64,000 nucleotides of DNA from Heterodera schachtii (taxonomy: Eukaryota; Nematoda; Chromadorea; Rhabditida; Heteroderidae), in contig SIJG01000002.1 of the NCBI GenBank assembly GCA_023374025.1, forward strand, positions 1,585,790-1,649,789. The letters run 5' to 3'. The translations under genes and the position numbers were made by a program. Shown one piece after another: positions 32,860 through 56,443 of this stretch (position 1 is the stretch's first letter; the number at the start of each line of letters is the position of its first letter). The notes under the pieces are model-generated. The model was not told where the DNA came from, ran no database searches, and saw only the letters and a list, made by a program, of their open reading frames with translations.

Positions 32860-35800
32860 TCACAAAAACGATTCCAATCTTCTCTTTTTTTTATATATTA
32901 TTCAATTGAATTTATTTTTCGCTTTTCATTTTCAATAATTTTGCATTTATTTTGCTCACATTTTCGATTTGTTTCCACCAAATTTTAATCGGTTTGGCCC
33001 AATCTCCGGCGTCCCGTAAATTGTAACGTTTCCGTTCACAATTAAATTTGGCCGAATTCTCCACCCCCGGTTTACCCCTCCCCCCATTTTGTGGCGGTGA
33101 TTATCTTTTACTGCCAAATGCATATTATTTTTGTTTTGCACTTTAGCGGACCATTGGGGGCGGCGGATGGCCACGGCTGCTGGGGGGGGGGGGGGAGGGG
33201 CGATTGGTGTCCGTCGGATGCCCCCCCCCATTGAATCGCCAAGTCCCATTTCCCCCCCCCCCCCCCCAATCGCTGCTTCTTGTCCAAACACACAAATGTG
33301 TACATAAAATTTATATATGGCGCTGCATAACAATTTTCAACGACCAAAGTCATCCGCTTCCTTTCTCTTCTGCTGCTGTTTTATGCACTGCTGCCAAATT
33401 TCACTAGCTGATTTCCCTTTTCTGATCAATGCCAATTTATTAATCATTAATTGATCAAATCGTTTTCTAACCGCTGCCTTTTTTGGGGAACACCATTTCT
33501 GATCATTTTTTTCGTATGTCCCTTTGGGTCGGTCAAATATCATTTCGATCAAACAATTTGCAACTCTCCTCCCCACTCGCCCCATTTGGCTTATTAATTA
33601 GTAGTTGGCTTTTTCCCATTAAATCCTTCGGCGGGGGAACGCGGCGCCCTCGGCGGATCAGTCGCCTCCCCCCCCCCGCGTTTGTTCCTCCCTCCCATAT
33701 GTTTGTCTTCTCTCTCGCCAGTCGCACAATTAAGCAGCACAGAGAGTGAGCCGGGGGATGGAGGGGAGGGGGAGAAGCCGAAAGTGTGAGAGAGGGGGAG
33801 GAGAAGCGGAGGGATCAGCTTCTCCTCCTCCTCCTCCACAGCACGTTGTCTTCTGGCCAGAAGAAGAAGCTTCCCTTTCACCTACAGCAGCAGGCGGCAT
33901 AAGTACAATGATGAAAGAGATGGAAAAAAGAGGGGAAAAACCAAAGGAAAAAAGCTTTCTCCCTTTTCAAACGCGCTCTTTTTCTCTACGAGCCTCTCTC
34001 TCCACCTCTGTCTCACTTCCTTCAACCCCCTCTGTCTCTCTCCCGCTTCAACCCTTCTCGCTCTTCCCCCCCCCCCCCCCCCCTCTCCTCACTCTCCTAT
34101 AAATTGCTCTCTTTTCACCCATCTCTGCTTCTCGTCCCACCCTCCCCCATTTGCGTGTTCTCTTCTCTTCTGTTCATTATGCTTATGCTTCTTCTTCGTC
34201 TTCTCCATCGGATCCTGGGCTAATCTTGTCCGTTTTTCTTGTTGTTTTGACGCAAAATGGTGAACAATAAGCCGTCGTGGTCCGTCAATTATTTGTTTTA
34301 CAATGTTTGGTAAACAAAGAAAGGGTATCGAATGGCTGCTGCTGTAAAAAATGTCCAATTTTACTCAGTTTGGCATTCTGCAGCTTCTGTTTCATTTCCG
34401 TTCTTTGATCGCATTGCATTGATTTTTTTTTTTTGGCTAATTTTTCTTCTGATCACTTTTTTGGATGGCAATTCAATCACTCTTAGTTTTTATAATATTT
34501 TAATTATCGCTTCCGTTCAAAAACAGTTTCTGTGAGTTCATTTTTAGTTCACATGGCACCGACTGGGACTATCACTACAAATGCCCTTCCCTCTCCCCCA
34601 TTTTCCGTTGCCCTTTCCCCCACGGGGCAACTGTCTTCGCTTTTGCCCAATGGGCCAATGACGGCCAAAGGCATCACAGAATTTACTCTAAAATAGGCTG
34701 AATTTTGACGACCATCATTTCACATCACATTTTGGTGGACATTAGCAGTTGTATTTTGACCAGGCGGCGGCTGACTGATCGGACGTCTTTTTGACGAGAG
34801 CCGTCCAGTCGATCGAATAGCGATGGCAATGGGCGGGAGGGAGAGGAAAAGCGGCGGGGTGGGGGGGGGGGAGAAGCATTTCTGGCCAAAGGGAAATCAA
34901 TCGGCAAAATGAAAGGCGCTTATTAGTCAAGAATAGGGATTGAGGAGGTAAAAAATGAAACAGCTGTTGACAAGTGAGGCATGAGGCGAGTGAGTGCCGT
35001 AAAACGGAAATGCGGGGGAGAAACGCCGCGGGCAGTCCAAAACAGAAGCCAACGCTCGCGATCAGTCAAAAGCTCAACAGCAGAGCGACGCTCCGAAACT
35101 CGAAAGTATTAAGCCAGATTTGTTGGCCATTTTATGTCCTCGTCCATTGGTCCGTTCGCTTCAGTTTTGGCATTTTATGAAAATGGACAATGATTATGAT
35201 GATGATCATGTGATGATGCCGAGCTTCGATTAATCCCCTTCGTCATCCATCACCACCCGATTATCATCCATTTATCTCAAATCTCTCGAGGGAAGGTGGT
35301 GAAATCCGATTGCCCGCCCACCTGCTGATCCCATTGAACTGATCAGAGAGGTGATCGGACGCGGCAAAGAAGGGATGATGAGGTTGGACCAGCAGTGATT
35401 GGGCACCGAACCCTCATTATTTGTCGAGAAAGAACAATAAAAAAGAAAAAGCTCCGCCACACTCGCGAAAAGCAATGGTGACAAGCCAAGAAACCTGAGC
35501 CCACACATTGATCCTATCCCCGCTTCTCCCCCCCCCTCCCCACTCTATGCTTTTTCTTTGTCCCCTTTTTTTGGCCCCACTTTTTGTTTTACATCGAATC
35601 CATTTTGATCACCTCTTTCCCCATTCGATCACTATGATCTCTCCCCCCCCCCCCTCTCCAACTTTTTACCTCTAACTTTCTCTTTCTTTCTCTCCTCTCT
35701 CTCGACTTCTCTCCCTCCCCCCTCCCTCCCTCTCTCTCTCTGCTCTCTTTCTTTCCCTTTTGATCCATCTTTTTTTGTCTCTCCTTTCAGATCACTTCTT

Positions 35801-36107
35801 TCCCGTCCTCTGATCACTTCTCTTTGCTGTTCTCTCCCCCCCCCCCCCCACTCAGTTCACGTGCTTCTTTCGCCCTGCGACTTCTGACTTTTCCCTCTTC
35901 ACCCCGCGCTTTATGTTTGCTCTTCTGCACCTTATCTTATAAGCTTAATCCACAAACCTTCGCATTTTGTCGAGAATTTGTGTATTAGATCCAATTAAGT
36001 TTTTCTTCGATTTCTTTGATCAGATTTTAAATTTATGAAAAATTCTTTTGCCTGAGGAGTACGGCATTTGAGTATTACGGTATTTAACGCGTCGCTTTTC
36101 ACAGCGA
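32860..36107. other. Gene-free region with C/T-rich and poly-G/C tracts
   Basis: No coding sequence is supported. It holds G or C runs of 9-17 bp (near 33181, 33254, 34067, 34861, 35642 and 35838), a long pyrimidine-rich stretch (about 33950-34170 and 35520-35890) and several TGATCA words. It probably contains the promoter and 5'UTR of unc-82. Confidence 0.5.
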
Positions 36108-47722
<11,615 letters not shown>

Positions 47723-47928
47723 TGGGGAGATGAAAAGTCAAGAAACGGAACGGACGTCATTTGTGGACAAAAGAGACGACCGACGGGGGGAAAAGGCCAA
47801 TTGGGACGAACACTCATCACTAGTCATGCCCAAACATTGTATGCATAAACTGACAATACTAAAAAATACATCTGAAAAATGATCAATGCCAAAAAACGAT
47901 CGATGGCTGAAAAATGATCAAGCATTTA

Positions 47929-48572
47929 CGGGGCCAGGACGTTTTCGCGTGGCCGTTTTCGCGTGGGGTACGTTTTCGCGTGAGTGCCTACGACTGAAAT
48001 TTTTTGGTTATGTGCTGAAAATTCATTTTTCGAATCCCGAACCCGAACTCGAACAATTTTCATAACTTTTTTTTTCTTTCTTGCGGCTGGTCACCTTCTA
48101 TAATAATTTGTCAGTTTGTTCGAATGTGCTTCAAACGGGAAAAATAAATGAAATTTTATATAAATACATTACAAAATTCGGGCAATTGTGAAGATCTTTG
48201 GTCCGGAAATTTTTTAATTTTATTTTTTATCTTAAATTCTTATAACACGTTTTCTAGGGGTGTTTTGCTGCGCTGAGCACGAATCCGGCCTCCATTTCGG
48301 CCAATTCCGAATCCCTAATCCGAACTCGAACAAAAAATCGAAAATTAAAATATCAAATTTTCATTTCTATGTTCATATCTTTAGAATGACCATTTTTTGG
48401 CTTTGAAATAGTTTTTGTCAAAAGTTAACAACACCGAAGTTTTAATTTAATTCTCGAAAAATGTCCGGGTTAGGGGTTCGGAATTGGTCGAATTCGCGAT
48501 TTTTGTGTCTAAAAATCGCATCCCTAGTAATGAATTCTCTAATATGCAACCACGCGAAAACGACCCCGACCG
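47929..48572. mobile_element. Foldback hAT-like element E
   Basis: Imperfect inverted ends rich in GACGTTTTCGCGTGG are flanked by the 8-bp duplication AGCATTTA (47921-47928 and 48573-48580). Inside, GAGCACGAATCCGGCC and GAACTCGAACAAAAAATCG resemble the arm of element D at 16440-16490. No coding frame. Confidence 0.82.
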
Positions 48573-48735
48573 AGCATTTACTGATTTGTTTGAAGTTTGC
48601 GCATAATTTTTTGCCTTTTTCGATCCTTAAAAAACCCGTAAAAGCATTATTTTTATTCTAACAAATTAAAAATTGGTTGATATGATTTGTCTAAATATAT
48701 AAACAAAAATGTGAAAGTGATCAATGCTCGTCCGA

Positions 48736-49829
48736 TCAGTCCGACTCTTCTTCCTCGGCTATGAATTCCGTTCGTTCTTCGGCAAATCGTTTCCCCGCCG
48801 CCTTTCCCCCGTATTTTTCGCTTCCACCGAGGCGTTTGTGTGCCGCGGCATTGCTCGTGCCCCCATTCTTTGTGCCCTTGCGGACACTGAAGAACACACG
48901 TGGGCCATGCGATTCCTTGAAAACAAAAAAGCCATTTTTGTGCATTCCGTGCCTTCTTCCGACCGACGAGTTCCCCCTTCCCCAATGCCCCGGTCTGATC
49001 AGGAGTTCATGATCATCTTTTGCGCCTTATTCCTCATCCCATTTCTTTCTCTCTCTCTCTCACTTTCTCTCTCTGATCATTTTTTGTCTGATCACTTAAC
49101 ACCTCTTGCCCTCTTTTTCCGTCTCTCTTCCTGCTCCACTTCCTTTCTTTGATCACCCATTCCTCTACCTATTCATTGCCTTCTGCTACTGATCAATCAC
49201 TATGTGTTCACTGATCACCTTTTGCCCCTGCTGTTTTACGCCCTCCTCCTCTTCTTCCTCCGATCCGTCCACATCACTTTCGATCAGTGCACAGCTCGTC
49301 CTCACGCTCTGATCAGTTTCTCGCCCTTCCGCCAAACGCATGTAACGATATTCCAATCTAAAATTAATTAAAATAATAAATAAATTAATTGTTTTTAATT
49401 TTTACGCTTTGTTTCGCCGATAAATAGCCGCGATGATAAGGCTGAGGAAAAGGATCAGCACAATGGCAACCACCAAAAGAAGGCGCACATTTTGGGACAG
49501 AATCACCCGGCACGGCTCCGTCCGTTCGCGCGTTTGGGCGCCCGACAAAGCGCAATGTTTGGAGGGCAGCGAATGGACACTTTGGGACCCGTCGATGCCT
49601 GGCAAATATTCAAATTTGGACAATTTCAATTTAAAATTAAATCCATTTTAGGCCGATTAATCAGTCATCCATTATCCTTGCCCCCGTCACATCAATTTTC
49701 GTTACATTCGCCACGAATTTCGCGAAAATCATCGGCACGGCACAGCGGACAGCCGTGCACAGTCTCCACCAGCACGTGGTAAAGGCACCCGTCACAAGTC
49801 CCATCGGGGCAATGCCGCGAAAGACGGGC
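48736..49829 (-). CDS. ELAPOR/EIG121 (KIAA1324) family protein, 3' end only
   Basis: A single-pass endosome/lysosome-associated transmembrane protein. The exon at about 49829-49700 reads CPDGTCDGCLYHVLVETVHG then CPLCRADDFREIRGEC, the cysteine-rich segment before the membrane. It joins in phase to the exon at about 49604-49405, with HCALSGAQTRERTEPC and a transmembrane run LLLVVAIVLILFLSLIIAAIY. The next exon (about 49357-49219) gives ALEYRYMRLAEG and SCALIESDVDG, matching the LEYKYSKL and SCAIME region of the human tail. The last exon, ending EEEESD at 48736, is assigned by openness only. The large extracellular part is absent; upstream sequence turns into the inverted duplication at 49888. 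Confidence 0.75.
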
Positions 49830-49887
49830 CTAATTAAATTTAAATTAAAATTGAATAAAGTTAATTAATTAAAAAAAAGCAACCAAT

Positions 49888-50162
49888 GGCTTTGCCACAA
49901 TGTTTCAATTCCGCGACCGTGTCGTTGTTAAAAAATGGGTAAAAATGAGGGTTATGCAGATAATAAACCGTCAATTGTTGCTGAGACAATTTTTAAATGG
50001 TAATTGAAGGTATAATCTGAATGTTTGAAACTTTTAAAAGCATATATTTTACAGGAGAAAACCCCCCACCCCCTAGAGATACCAATTCTTCAACACTAAA
50101 GTCAGTAAATCTAAAAAAAGAAACAAATTTACCTAATAGGGGTGGGCAAAAAAAAAAAAAAA
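49888..50162 (-). repeat. Inverted copy of the ubiquitin-like gene 5' end
   Basis: About 275 bp are the reverse complement of 51300-51575, covering flank, start region and about 100 bp of exon 1 of the gene at 51470. The ATG is changed to TTG here, and the exon breaks off after GAATTGAAAC. Arms are near-identical through the CTAGGGGGTGGGGGG tract. Confidence 0.9.
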
Positions 50163-51299
50163 ATTAATATTGGCGAGCAACCGCTTTTACGCTGATGATG
50201 GCTACTACCGTCGCGAAGGGGGAAACAGATGGGGAACGGACTGGTGATGGGGGTGGGGTACTATTTTTGTTAGTTTGGGTCCTGGTTTTAAGTCAAAAAG
50301 TTGACGGACAGGCAGACAGTGTACTATTTCCTCCTTGGCAACGGAAGGATGAAACAAACCCTTTTGGCTTGGGGAGTTTTTTTTTAATAGGTTACGGTCC
50401 AGCGGTGTCGCCCGAATTTTTGGTATATTTTGTTTTTTTTCTTCTTCGTAAGGATCGCGGCGACCGAGGAGGAGGATGCGGCCGACCGTCGCAGACGCGA
50501 CGACCGAAGCGATGACCATTTCGACCACGATGTCGTTGATTTTTGGACAGAGATGGACGACGAAACGAATGATTTTTCGGGGGGGGGGGGAAGTCGTTTA
50601 TGCAAAAAGAATGGTTTTTTATTTTTCGATTTCTTTTTTGATGGTTGAATTAAAGGAAAAAGGAGTACATTTTACACTATTTTGCTAACAATAAGAAGTA
50701 TAATTCTTAAATACAATCCGAGTTTATGTAATAGGAGTGACAAATTGAGGAACAACGCGTCAATGATAATTTTTGCATTTTTTTGTTGTATCGTCCCACT
50801 GTTTGCACTTAACACACCCCTTCTGACATATATAGAAAATTGAGCCCGAAATACATATAGTCACTGACGAAAATATTCACTGCCGAATTAGAACACTGAC
50901 GAAAAAAATGGAAAACAGCAAAATAAATAAAAATAGTACACTGACGAAATTATCCGTTGACGAAAATCACTGACGAAAATGCTTACTGACGAAAATATTA
51001 ACCACGGAATTTTTGTATTTCGAAGTGACAATAAGCACAAAGTTCAAAAATTATGCGTCTATGACCTATTACTACTGTCTGTCTTATTAACATTCATTTT
51101 TTTATTTTAATTCCTTTGTTTGTTTTTTCTCAAAAATTTAACCTTGGTAAAATGCCGTTGCATTTGTGTCGTCCGTCACGAACTGTGCATAAAACTTCGC
51201 TTTATCCTCACAGAAATCCTCTTTTTCTCTTCACTTGTATACCATATACCAATATTATCATTATTAAATTTGTTGTTTTTTTGCCCGCCAATATTAATT
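50163..51299. other. Spacer between the inverted arms
   Basis: About 1.1 kb with no convincing gene. It includes a GACGGACAGGCAGACAGTG stretch also found in element F, a G run at 50580, and the CACTGACGAAAA repeats. The poly-A and poly-T runs at its two edges belong to the arms. Confidence 0.45.
50862..51010. repeat. Degenerate CACTGACGAAAA repeats
   Basis: The word CTGACGAAAA or a one-base variant recurs about seven times, irregularly spaced, with short A/T spacers. No array periodicity and no coding frame. Confidence 0.6.
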
Positions 51300-51469
51300 T
51301 TTTTTTTTTTGCCCACCCCTATTAGCTAAATTTGTTTCTTTTTTTTAGATTTACTGACTTTAGTGTTGAAGAATTGGTATCTCTAGGGGGTGGGGGGTTT
51401 TCTCCTGTAAAATATATGCTTTTAAAAGTTTCAAACATTCAGATTATACCTTCAATTACCATTTAAAAA

Positions 51470-51782
51470 ATGTCTCAGCAACAATTGTTGGTTTATTATC
51501 TGCATAACCCTCATTTTTACCCAGTTTTTAACAACGACACGGTCGCGGAATTGAAACAATGGGTCTACGGGCGTTGGCGTATCCCGTATGTGCGACAACA
51601 GATCCGCTTTTCGGGTAAGTCAATTTCTTCATGCCACAAATTTTTAAATAATACATAAATACTGATCAGGGCACAATTTGGAAGATTCTGTACTTCTGCG
51701 AACTTTGTCCCCACCTGTGGTTGAGCTTCTTGTGTTGATCCCGGACGGAACGGAAGGCCAGTGGCACGGACAGCATTTCTGA
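51470..51782 (+). CDS. Ubiquitin-like-fold small protein, 85 residues
   Basis: Exons 51470-51614 and 51670-51782 join in phase. VYYLHNPHFYPVFNNDTVAE, LKQWVYGRWRIPYVRQQIRF and SGHNLEDSVLLRTL follow the beta-grasp order of ubiquitin (TV..LK, IP..QQ..FSG, LED..L). The chain ends EGQWHGQHF without a terminal Gly-Gly, so conjugation is unlikely. Family membership is inferred from pattern, not from a search. Two partial copies lie nearby, at 49888 (inverted) and 53640 (direct). Confidence 0.65.
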
Positions 51783-52172
51783 AGCGGAAAATGATCTGAT
51801 CACGAAGAAAATTTTTGTTGAATGTTTTTGTTTTATTGTTGGCATGATAAAGAAAAATGATTGTTTTTCACAGAGCCGAAAAAGAGGTGAAGAAACTGTG
51901 ATGGGGTGGGGGGGGGACTGCGAGAGTCGAAACAAATAACACTTTTCAAAAATGGAGGAGATAATTGGAAATGCAACCTACCTATGTCAGTAAGCCCCGC
52001 TCGATTTTGAATTCCGATCAAAACTGTCCAAATTACTAACAGACTGACCCCACAAAAGAGGAATAGTAAAAATGACTAATCTCATCTCCGTAAATTCTGC
52101 ATTGAATTTAAAAATTCCAAACGAATTTCGTAATCCAAGACACACACACATTATTTCCCCTCTCATTGTCAG

Positions 52173-53566
52173 AAGCCAGCGAGACGTTTCGTTTGCTGTA
52201 CGATGTGAGGGACGGTTTGTCATCCACCGAATCCAAAGTCGTGAAGGCCAGTACAAACTGCGAGGTGAAGAAGCAGGCGGTCGGTGACAAGCAAGTGCCT
52301 TACATTGTCACGCACGACGTGCGAACCATTCGCTACCCGGACCCGCACATCAAGGTTTATTGACCATTTGGACTTTATTATCGAGTCTGGGTGCCACCAA
52401 AATAACATGGGTATCCAGCACAGTTTTCGATAATGTGACAATTTAGCTCTTACAAATTACACAATAAAAGTAAAAACCAAACACAAAAAAGAATATATGC
52501 ACTCACTGAACTGGAAAGTGCTCTAAAATGGGAACTGTGTTGGGTTTTGAGTCCAATTTGTCCATACCTCAATTCTGAAAAGCTCATTTTGATTGGTCGT
52601 TTTTTTATGTGTATCGGAATTATTGCCGATGTTCACTATTTGCTCCAGCAAATGTCACCATTTTTGGGTGTTTTATTAAATTTTCAATCTAATTTGCTTT
52701 TTTAAAGACGGACGACTCCGTGGTGATTGACTTTGGCACTGGCAAAGTGACGGACTACGTGAAGTTTGATGCTGGCAACATTTGCATGATCACTGGTGGA
52801 CACAACATTGGTCGTGTGGGCATTGTCGGACATCGCGAGCGTCACCCGGGTTCCTTTGACATTGTGCACATCAAGGACTCTGCCGGGCACTCATTCGCTA
52901 CTCGGAACCGCACATCAAGGTTTATTGACCGTTTGGACTTTTATTATCGAGTTTTATGTGCTACCAAAATAATATGTGCATCAGTTCAGTGCTAGTGCCA
53001 AATCAGCACCTCACAAAATTTGATCAATTGCGAAAAATTAACACAAAAAAACAAAAAATAATTTGAAATTTGGTAAATTCCTGTTCTGTCTGTGCACACA
53101 AACATCCCATTTATTCAAACAATCAAAAAATGACCCCGTAAATGTTCAGAAAAATCTACTCATGAGCATAAATTATCTAACCCGACAGCAACTCGGCAAG
53201 GCAAAGAAACTTCTCTTAAAATTGTTGTGTTTATTTCACCAAAAAACTTTTTGCTTCTTGTTTTGCTGACTTTTATGGGGTGTGTATGTACGGAACGGAA
53301 AAGTACCGAGAACTTGCTCTAAAATAAGAGCCATGTCGGGTTTCTAGATTCTTGTCAATTTTTTTCAGGCGGACGACTCCGTGGTGATTGACTTTGGCAC
53401 TGGCAAAGTGACGGACTACGTGAAGTTTGATGCTGGCAACATTTGCATGATCACTGGTGGACACAACATTGGTCGTGTGGGCATTGTCGGACATCGCGAG
53501 CGTCACCCGGGTTCCTTTGACATTGTGCACATCAAGGACTCTGCCGGGCACTCATTCGCCTCACGG
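52173..53566 (+). pseudogene. rps-4: Ribosomal protein eS4 fragment with a duplicated exon
   Basis: Only the middle of eS4 is present. The exon at 52173-52354 gives ETFRLLYDV and QVPYIVTHDVRTIRYPDPHI. Between these, GRFVIHRIQSREGQYKL sits in another frame: an apparent 1-base loss near 52208 and a 2-base loss near 52258 bracket it. The next exon ([17 protein letters not shown] through [20 protein letters not shown]) occurs twice, at 52708-52905 and 53369-53566, nearly identical. The amino-terminal part of about 90 residues and the carboxyl end are missing. After the first exon copy, the preceding exon end and intron start recur (52906-52950), marking a tandem duplication junction. Confidence 0.85.
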
Positions 53567-53639
53567 TTCGTTCGTTCGTTGTTTTGGAGTTGATTGGTTG
53601 TACCACCACACCACTTTTCTCAAACAAGCAGATTACACT

Positions 53640-53795
53640 CAATTACTATTCAAATTGTCCAACAATTGTCCGTTTATTATCTGCATAACCCTCATTTTTA
53701 CCCAATTGTTAACAACGACACGGTAGCGGAATTGAAACAATGGGTCTTTGGGCGTTGGCGTATTCCGCATGTGCGACAACAGATCCGCTTTTCGG
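53640..53795 (+). pseudogene. Second copy of ubiquitin-like exon 1
   Basis: Near-identical to 51463-51614, but the ATG is replaced by TTG, so the original start is lost. The donor after FSG (GTAAGT at 53796) is intact, and its phase matches the glutaredoxin exon at 53953. Confidence 0.8.
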
Positions 53796-53952
53796 GTAAG
53801 TCAATTTATTGTATGCAACTTAGAGCAGTGATGACACATTTTTTTCAGACTAGAGTCCTGATCAGTTTTGATTATATAATTGAAGGCTGAGCTCTTCCTT
53901 TAGAATTAGGAATTTTTTTCTGTTTTTTTTTTAATTTTCAATATATTTTTAG

Positions 53953-54897
53953 GTAATTCTGCGCCTGTGGTCGTTTTCACGAAGGGTTCCCAGCTGGAGC
54001 CGAAATGCGGGTTCAATCGAAATGTCAAATTGGTGGAGTCAAAATTAAAAATTTTGGAACAAATTTATGCCGACATTAATGTTTTTCCAGGTCCTCGACC
54101 TTCACCATGTGCCATTTTGAGACTTTGACGTTCTCGGGACGAAGCAAGACGTCAAGGACAGCGATTGGCCGGTACATTGGCGAAACGCCACACAAAAAAT
54201 TGAGCCAAAATTCAAATTTGTCAGACAATTCCACAAGTGTATGTGAATGGCAAATTCGTTGGCGGCTCTGACATTGTTGTGCAAATGCACAAGGACGTCG
54301 AAGTGAGCAAATGAATGAATTATTAATAAAAAATGAAAGGATTTGAATCAGAAATTTTATGAATGAAAAATGTTGAATTTTTTTTTGTTTTTTCACTGCT
54401 AAAACCAAGGCCCGAATTTTCAACCCCGCCCCCCCACCCCGCCCACGCAAAAAATTGTGTTGGTTTTTTGGTGCCCTGCTTGTAAAATGATTAAAACAAA
54501 TTTATTTTGCAGAAAATTTTAGATTTTCCTTGCTGGTCCCCCCCCCCCCCCCCGTTCCCCATAAGTTTTTTTTGGGAAAACCGCCGCAAAAAAGTGGTGT
54601 GAAAAGCAACAAAAAAAAGGGTCGTCGCCCGAGGGGGTGTACCCCCGCCCCCCCCCCCCCCCCCAACCCTAAATCCTGGGACCGTCCCTGGTTGGAAGCG
54701 GACAGATTTAGGGAAAAAAAGTATTTAAAATTTTTGTTTTCCACGGTTAACGGAGGCACGAATTTTCAAAACCATAAATTCCGCAGATTGACAAATTCTT
54801 CGATGAGGAGGGAATTCCGTCACGTTTTTCGCAAAAATTTAAACAGCCAACAGAAGAAGAAGGAGGAGAAGAACAGTCGCAGAAGAACAACAAATGA
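53953..54897 (+). pseudogene. glrx-5: Monothiol glutaredoxin (GLRX5-like), interrupted
   Basis: The mitochondrial iron-sulfur cluster carrier family. Exons 53953-54032, 54091-54171, 54225-54302 and 54787-54897 join in phase: APVVVFTKGSQLEPKCGFN, then VLDLHHVPF, then DFDVLGTKQDVKDSDWP, TIPQVYVNGKFVGGSDIVVQ and an acidic/Gln-rich end. The active site reads CGFN where the family has CGFS. A TGA stop at 54118-54120 interrupts exon 2 between VPF and DFDVL. The normal amino-terminal helix is missing; upstream in phase is half a ubiquitin-like domain. Either a recent pseudogene or a local sequence error. Confidence 0.75.
54429..54700. repeat. Poly-C-rich insertion in glutaredoxin intron
   Basis: C runs of 12-20 bp at 54429, 54538 and 54645, with GGGTCGTCGCCCGAGGGGG and AACCCTAAATCCTGGGACC between and after. 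It enlarges the intron to 484 bp. Probably a transposon remnant; the family is not identified. Confidence 0.4.
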
Positions 54898-55068
54898 TTG
54901 GATATATTCAAAAAATTAAAAATAAATTTGTTTTGTTTTTTGAAATATTTTTATTTGTCCAATATAAATATTAGTAATTTCTGGCCTTGGAATTCAAGTC
55001 CGTGTTTTTTTTTTGTTGCAAAATGTCGAACTCTAAAAAAGTATGTCACCACAAATGGGTATAATAAC

Positions 55069-55720
55069 TAGGGTTTGTAATTATATGGATATAAAAACTC
55101 GAAATATGGCCATAAAATATGGACAAAAAATCACGAAATATGGACATAAAATAGCAAAAATATGGACATAAATTTTTCCAAATGTAGGGTATGATTTCTC
55201 AAAATTTCTTCAAATTCATTAAACGCAAAGTAAAACTTTCAGAAATGGCTAAATACGGTATAAAAACTCGTTTTAGAAGAAAAAAAGCAATTTCTTGAGA
55301 AAATCAACCAAAAAATCGAAATTTTCCATTTTTTGCTTATTTTTGACATAAATTAACCAATTTTTTAAGAAAATTAAATTTGATCAATTTTTACGACAAA
55401 TTCTGCTAAAAAATGACTTTTTCGGAAATTTTTTCGGTCTTTAGGGGTCAAAAATCCCAATTTAGTTGATGGGGGCCGTTCTAATAGAGCTTTTTTGAAA
55501 AATACCAAAATATGGACATAAAATATGGATAAAAATGCCAAAATATGGAAAAATATGGAAATATGGACATAAATCGCAAAATATGGAAAAATATGGAAAA
55601 TATGGATATGGAAAATCATCCTAGAAGCTTCAAAACAAGCTAAAAACATGTTTTTCGTGCGTTTCAAGCCTCCCACAGTCCAGGAAAAAAATATGGATTT
55701 CCATATAATTACAAACCCTA
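55069..55720. mobile_element. hAT-like element H
   Basis: The ends TAGGGTTTGTAATTATATGG and reverse complement are flanked by the 8-bp duplication ATAATAAC (55061-55068, 55721-55728). The interior is rich in ATATGGACATAAAAT words, without a transposase. Confidence 0.9.
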
Positions 55721-55943
55721 ATAATAACATGTTTTGGCAGGGGAATTGCATACGCCAAGGACATTCTTGAAAATCCGGGCCTATTCCTCTGATTTGTTCC
55801 TTTTAATCCTGATGATGAATGTAATTAATCAAGGCGGTAACCGAATGATAAAAATTAAAAAATTGCATTTTTGCCACGGGCAATAGGCGTTATCCGAAAA
55901 AAAGAAATTTTCCGCCAAAGATTTGGGTAATACGGGTGTGCTA

Positions 55944-56438
55944 TAGTCAACCCCCGTAAAAAAACGGCACAAATGATATACAAATCGATTCGCCTCGACG
56001 AGCTATGCACGAAAATGTAAGTCTCCAGTTGCGGAAATGCCAAAAAACCGGTTTAAAACTCGAAAAATTGAGTGAAAAGGGGGCTCCTGACCTTTTAAAA
56101 CGCCCAAATTCGGACAAATTTGGTATCACACGAAAGCTCTTGATGAGTTAAGTCTAAAAAACCAGGTATAAACTCGAACCTATGCCTTCTAAGCACTGGG
56201 ACAACTGAGTCCCAGGAAAAATGGACACTTCAGTACCAAAAATATTCAAGGCTAAACGATTTTCGTGCATTATATAAGAAAACTTTTTTAAAATTTTTTT
56301 GGTACTGAAATGTCCATTTTCACTGGGACTCAGTTGTCCCAGTGCTTAGGTGGCATCGGAGACTTACTTTTTCGTGCATAGCTCGTCGAGGCGAATCGAT
56401 TGGTATATCATTTGTGCCGTTTTTAGGGGGGTTGACTA
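55944..56438. mobile_element. Inverted-repeat element I with TA duplication
   Basis: The ends TAGTCAACCCCC and GGGGGTTGACTA have TA on each outer side. The arms extend about 90 bp (GATTCGCCTCGACGAGCTAT in both orientations). TA target use suggests Tc1/mariner-type mobilisation. No coding frame. Confidence 0.75.
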
Positions 56439-56443
56439 TAGTA

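Noticed and set aside
54118..54120. TGA as selenocysteine in glutaredoxin
   Set aside because: It is not at the active-site cysteine and no SECIS-like hairpin was noticed; a broken codon is simpler.
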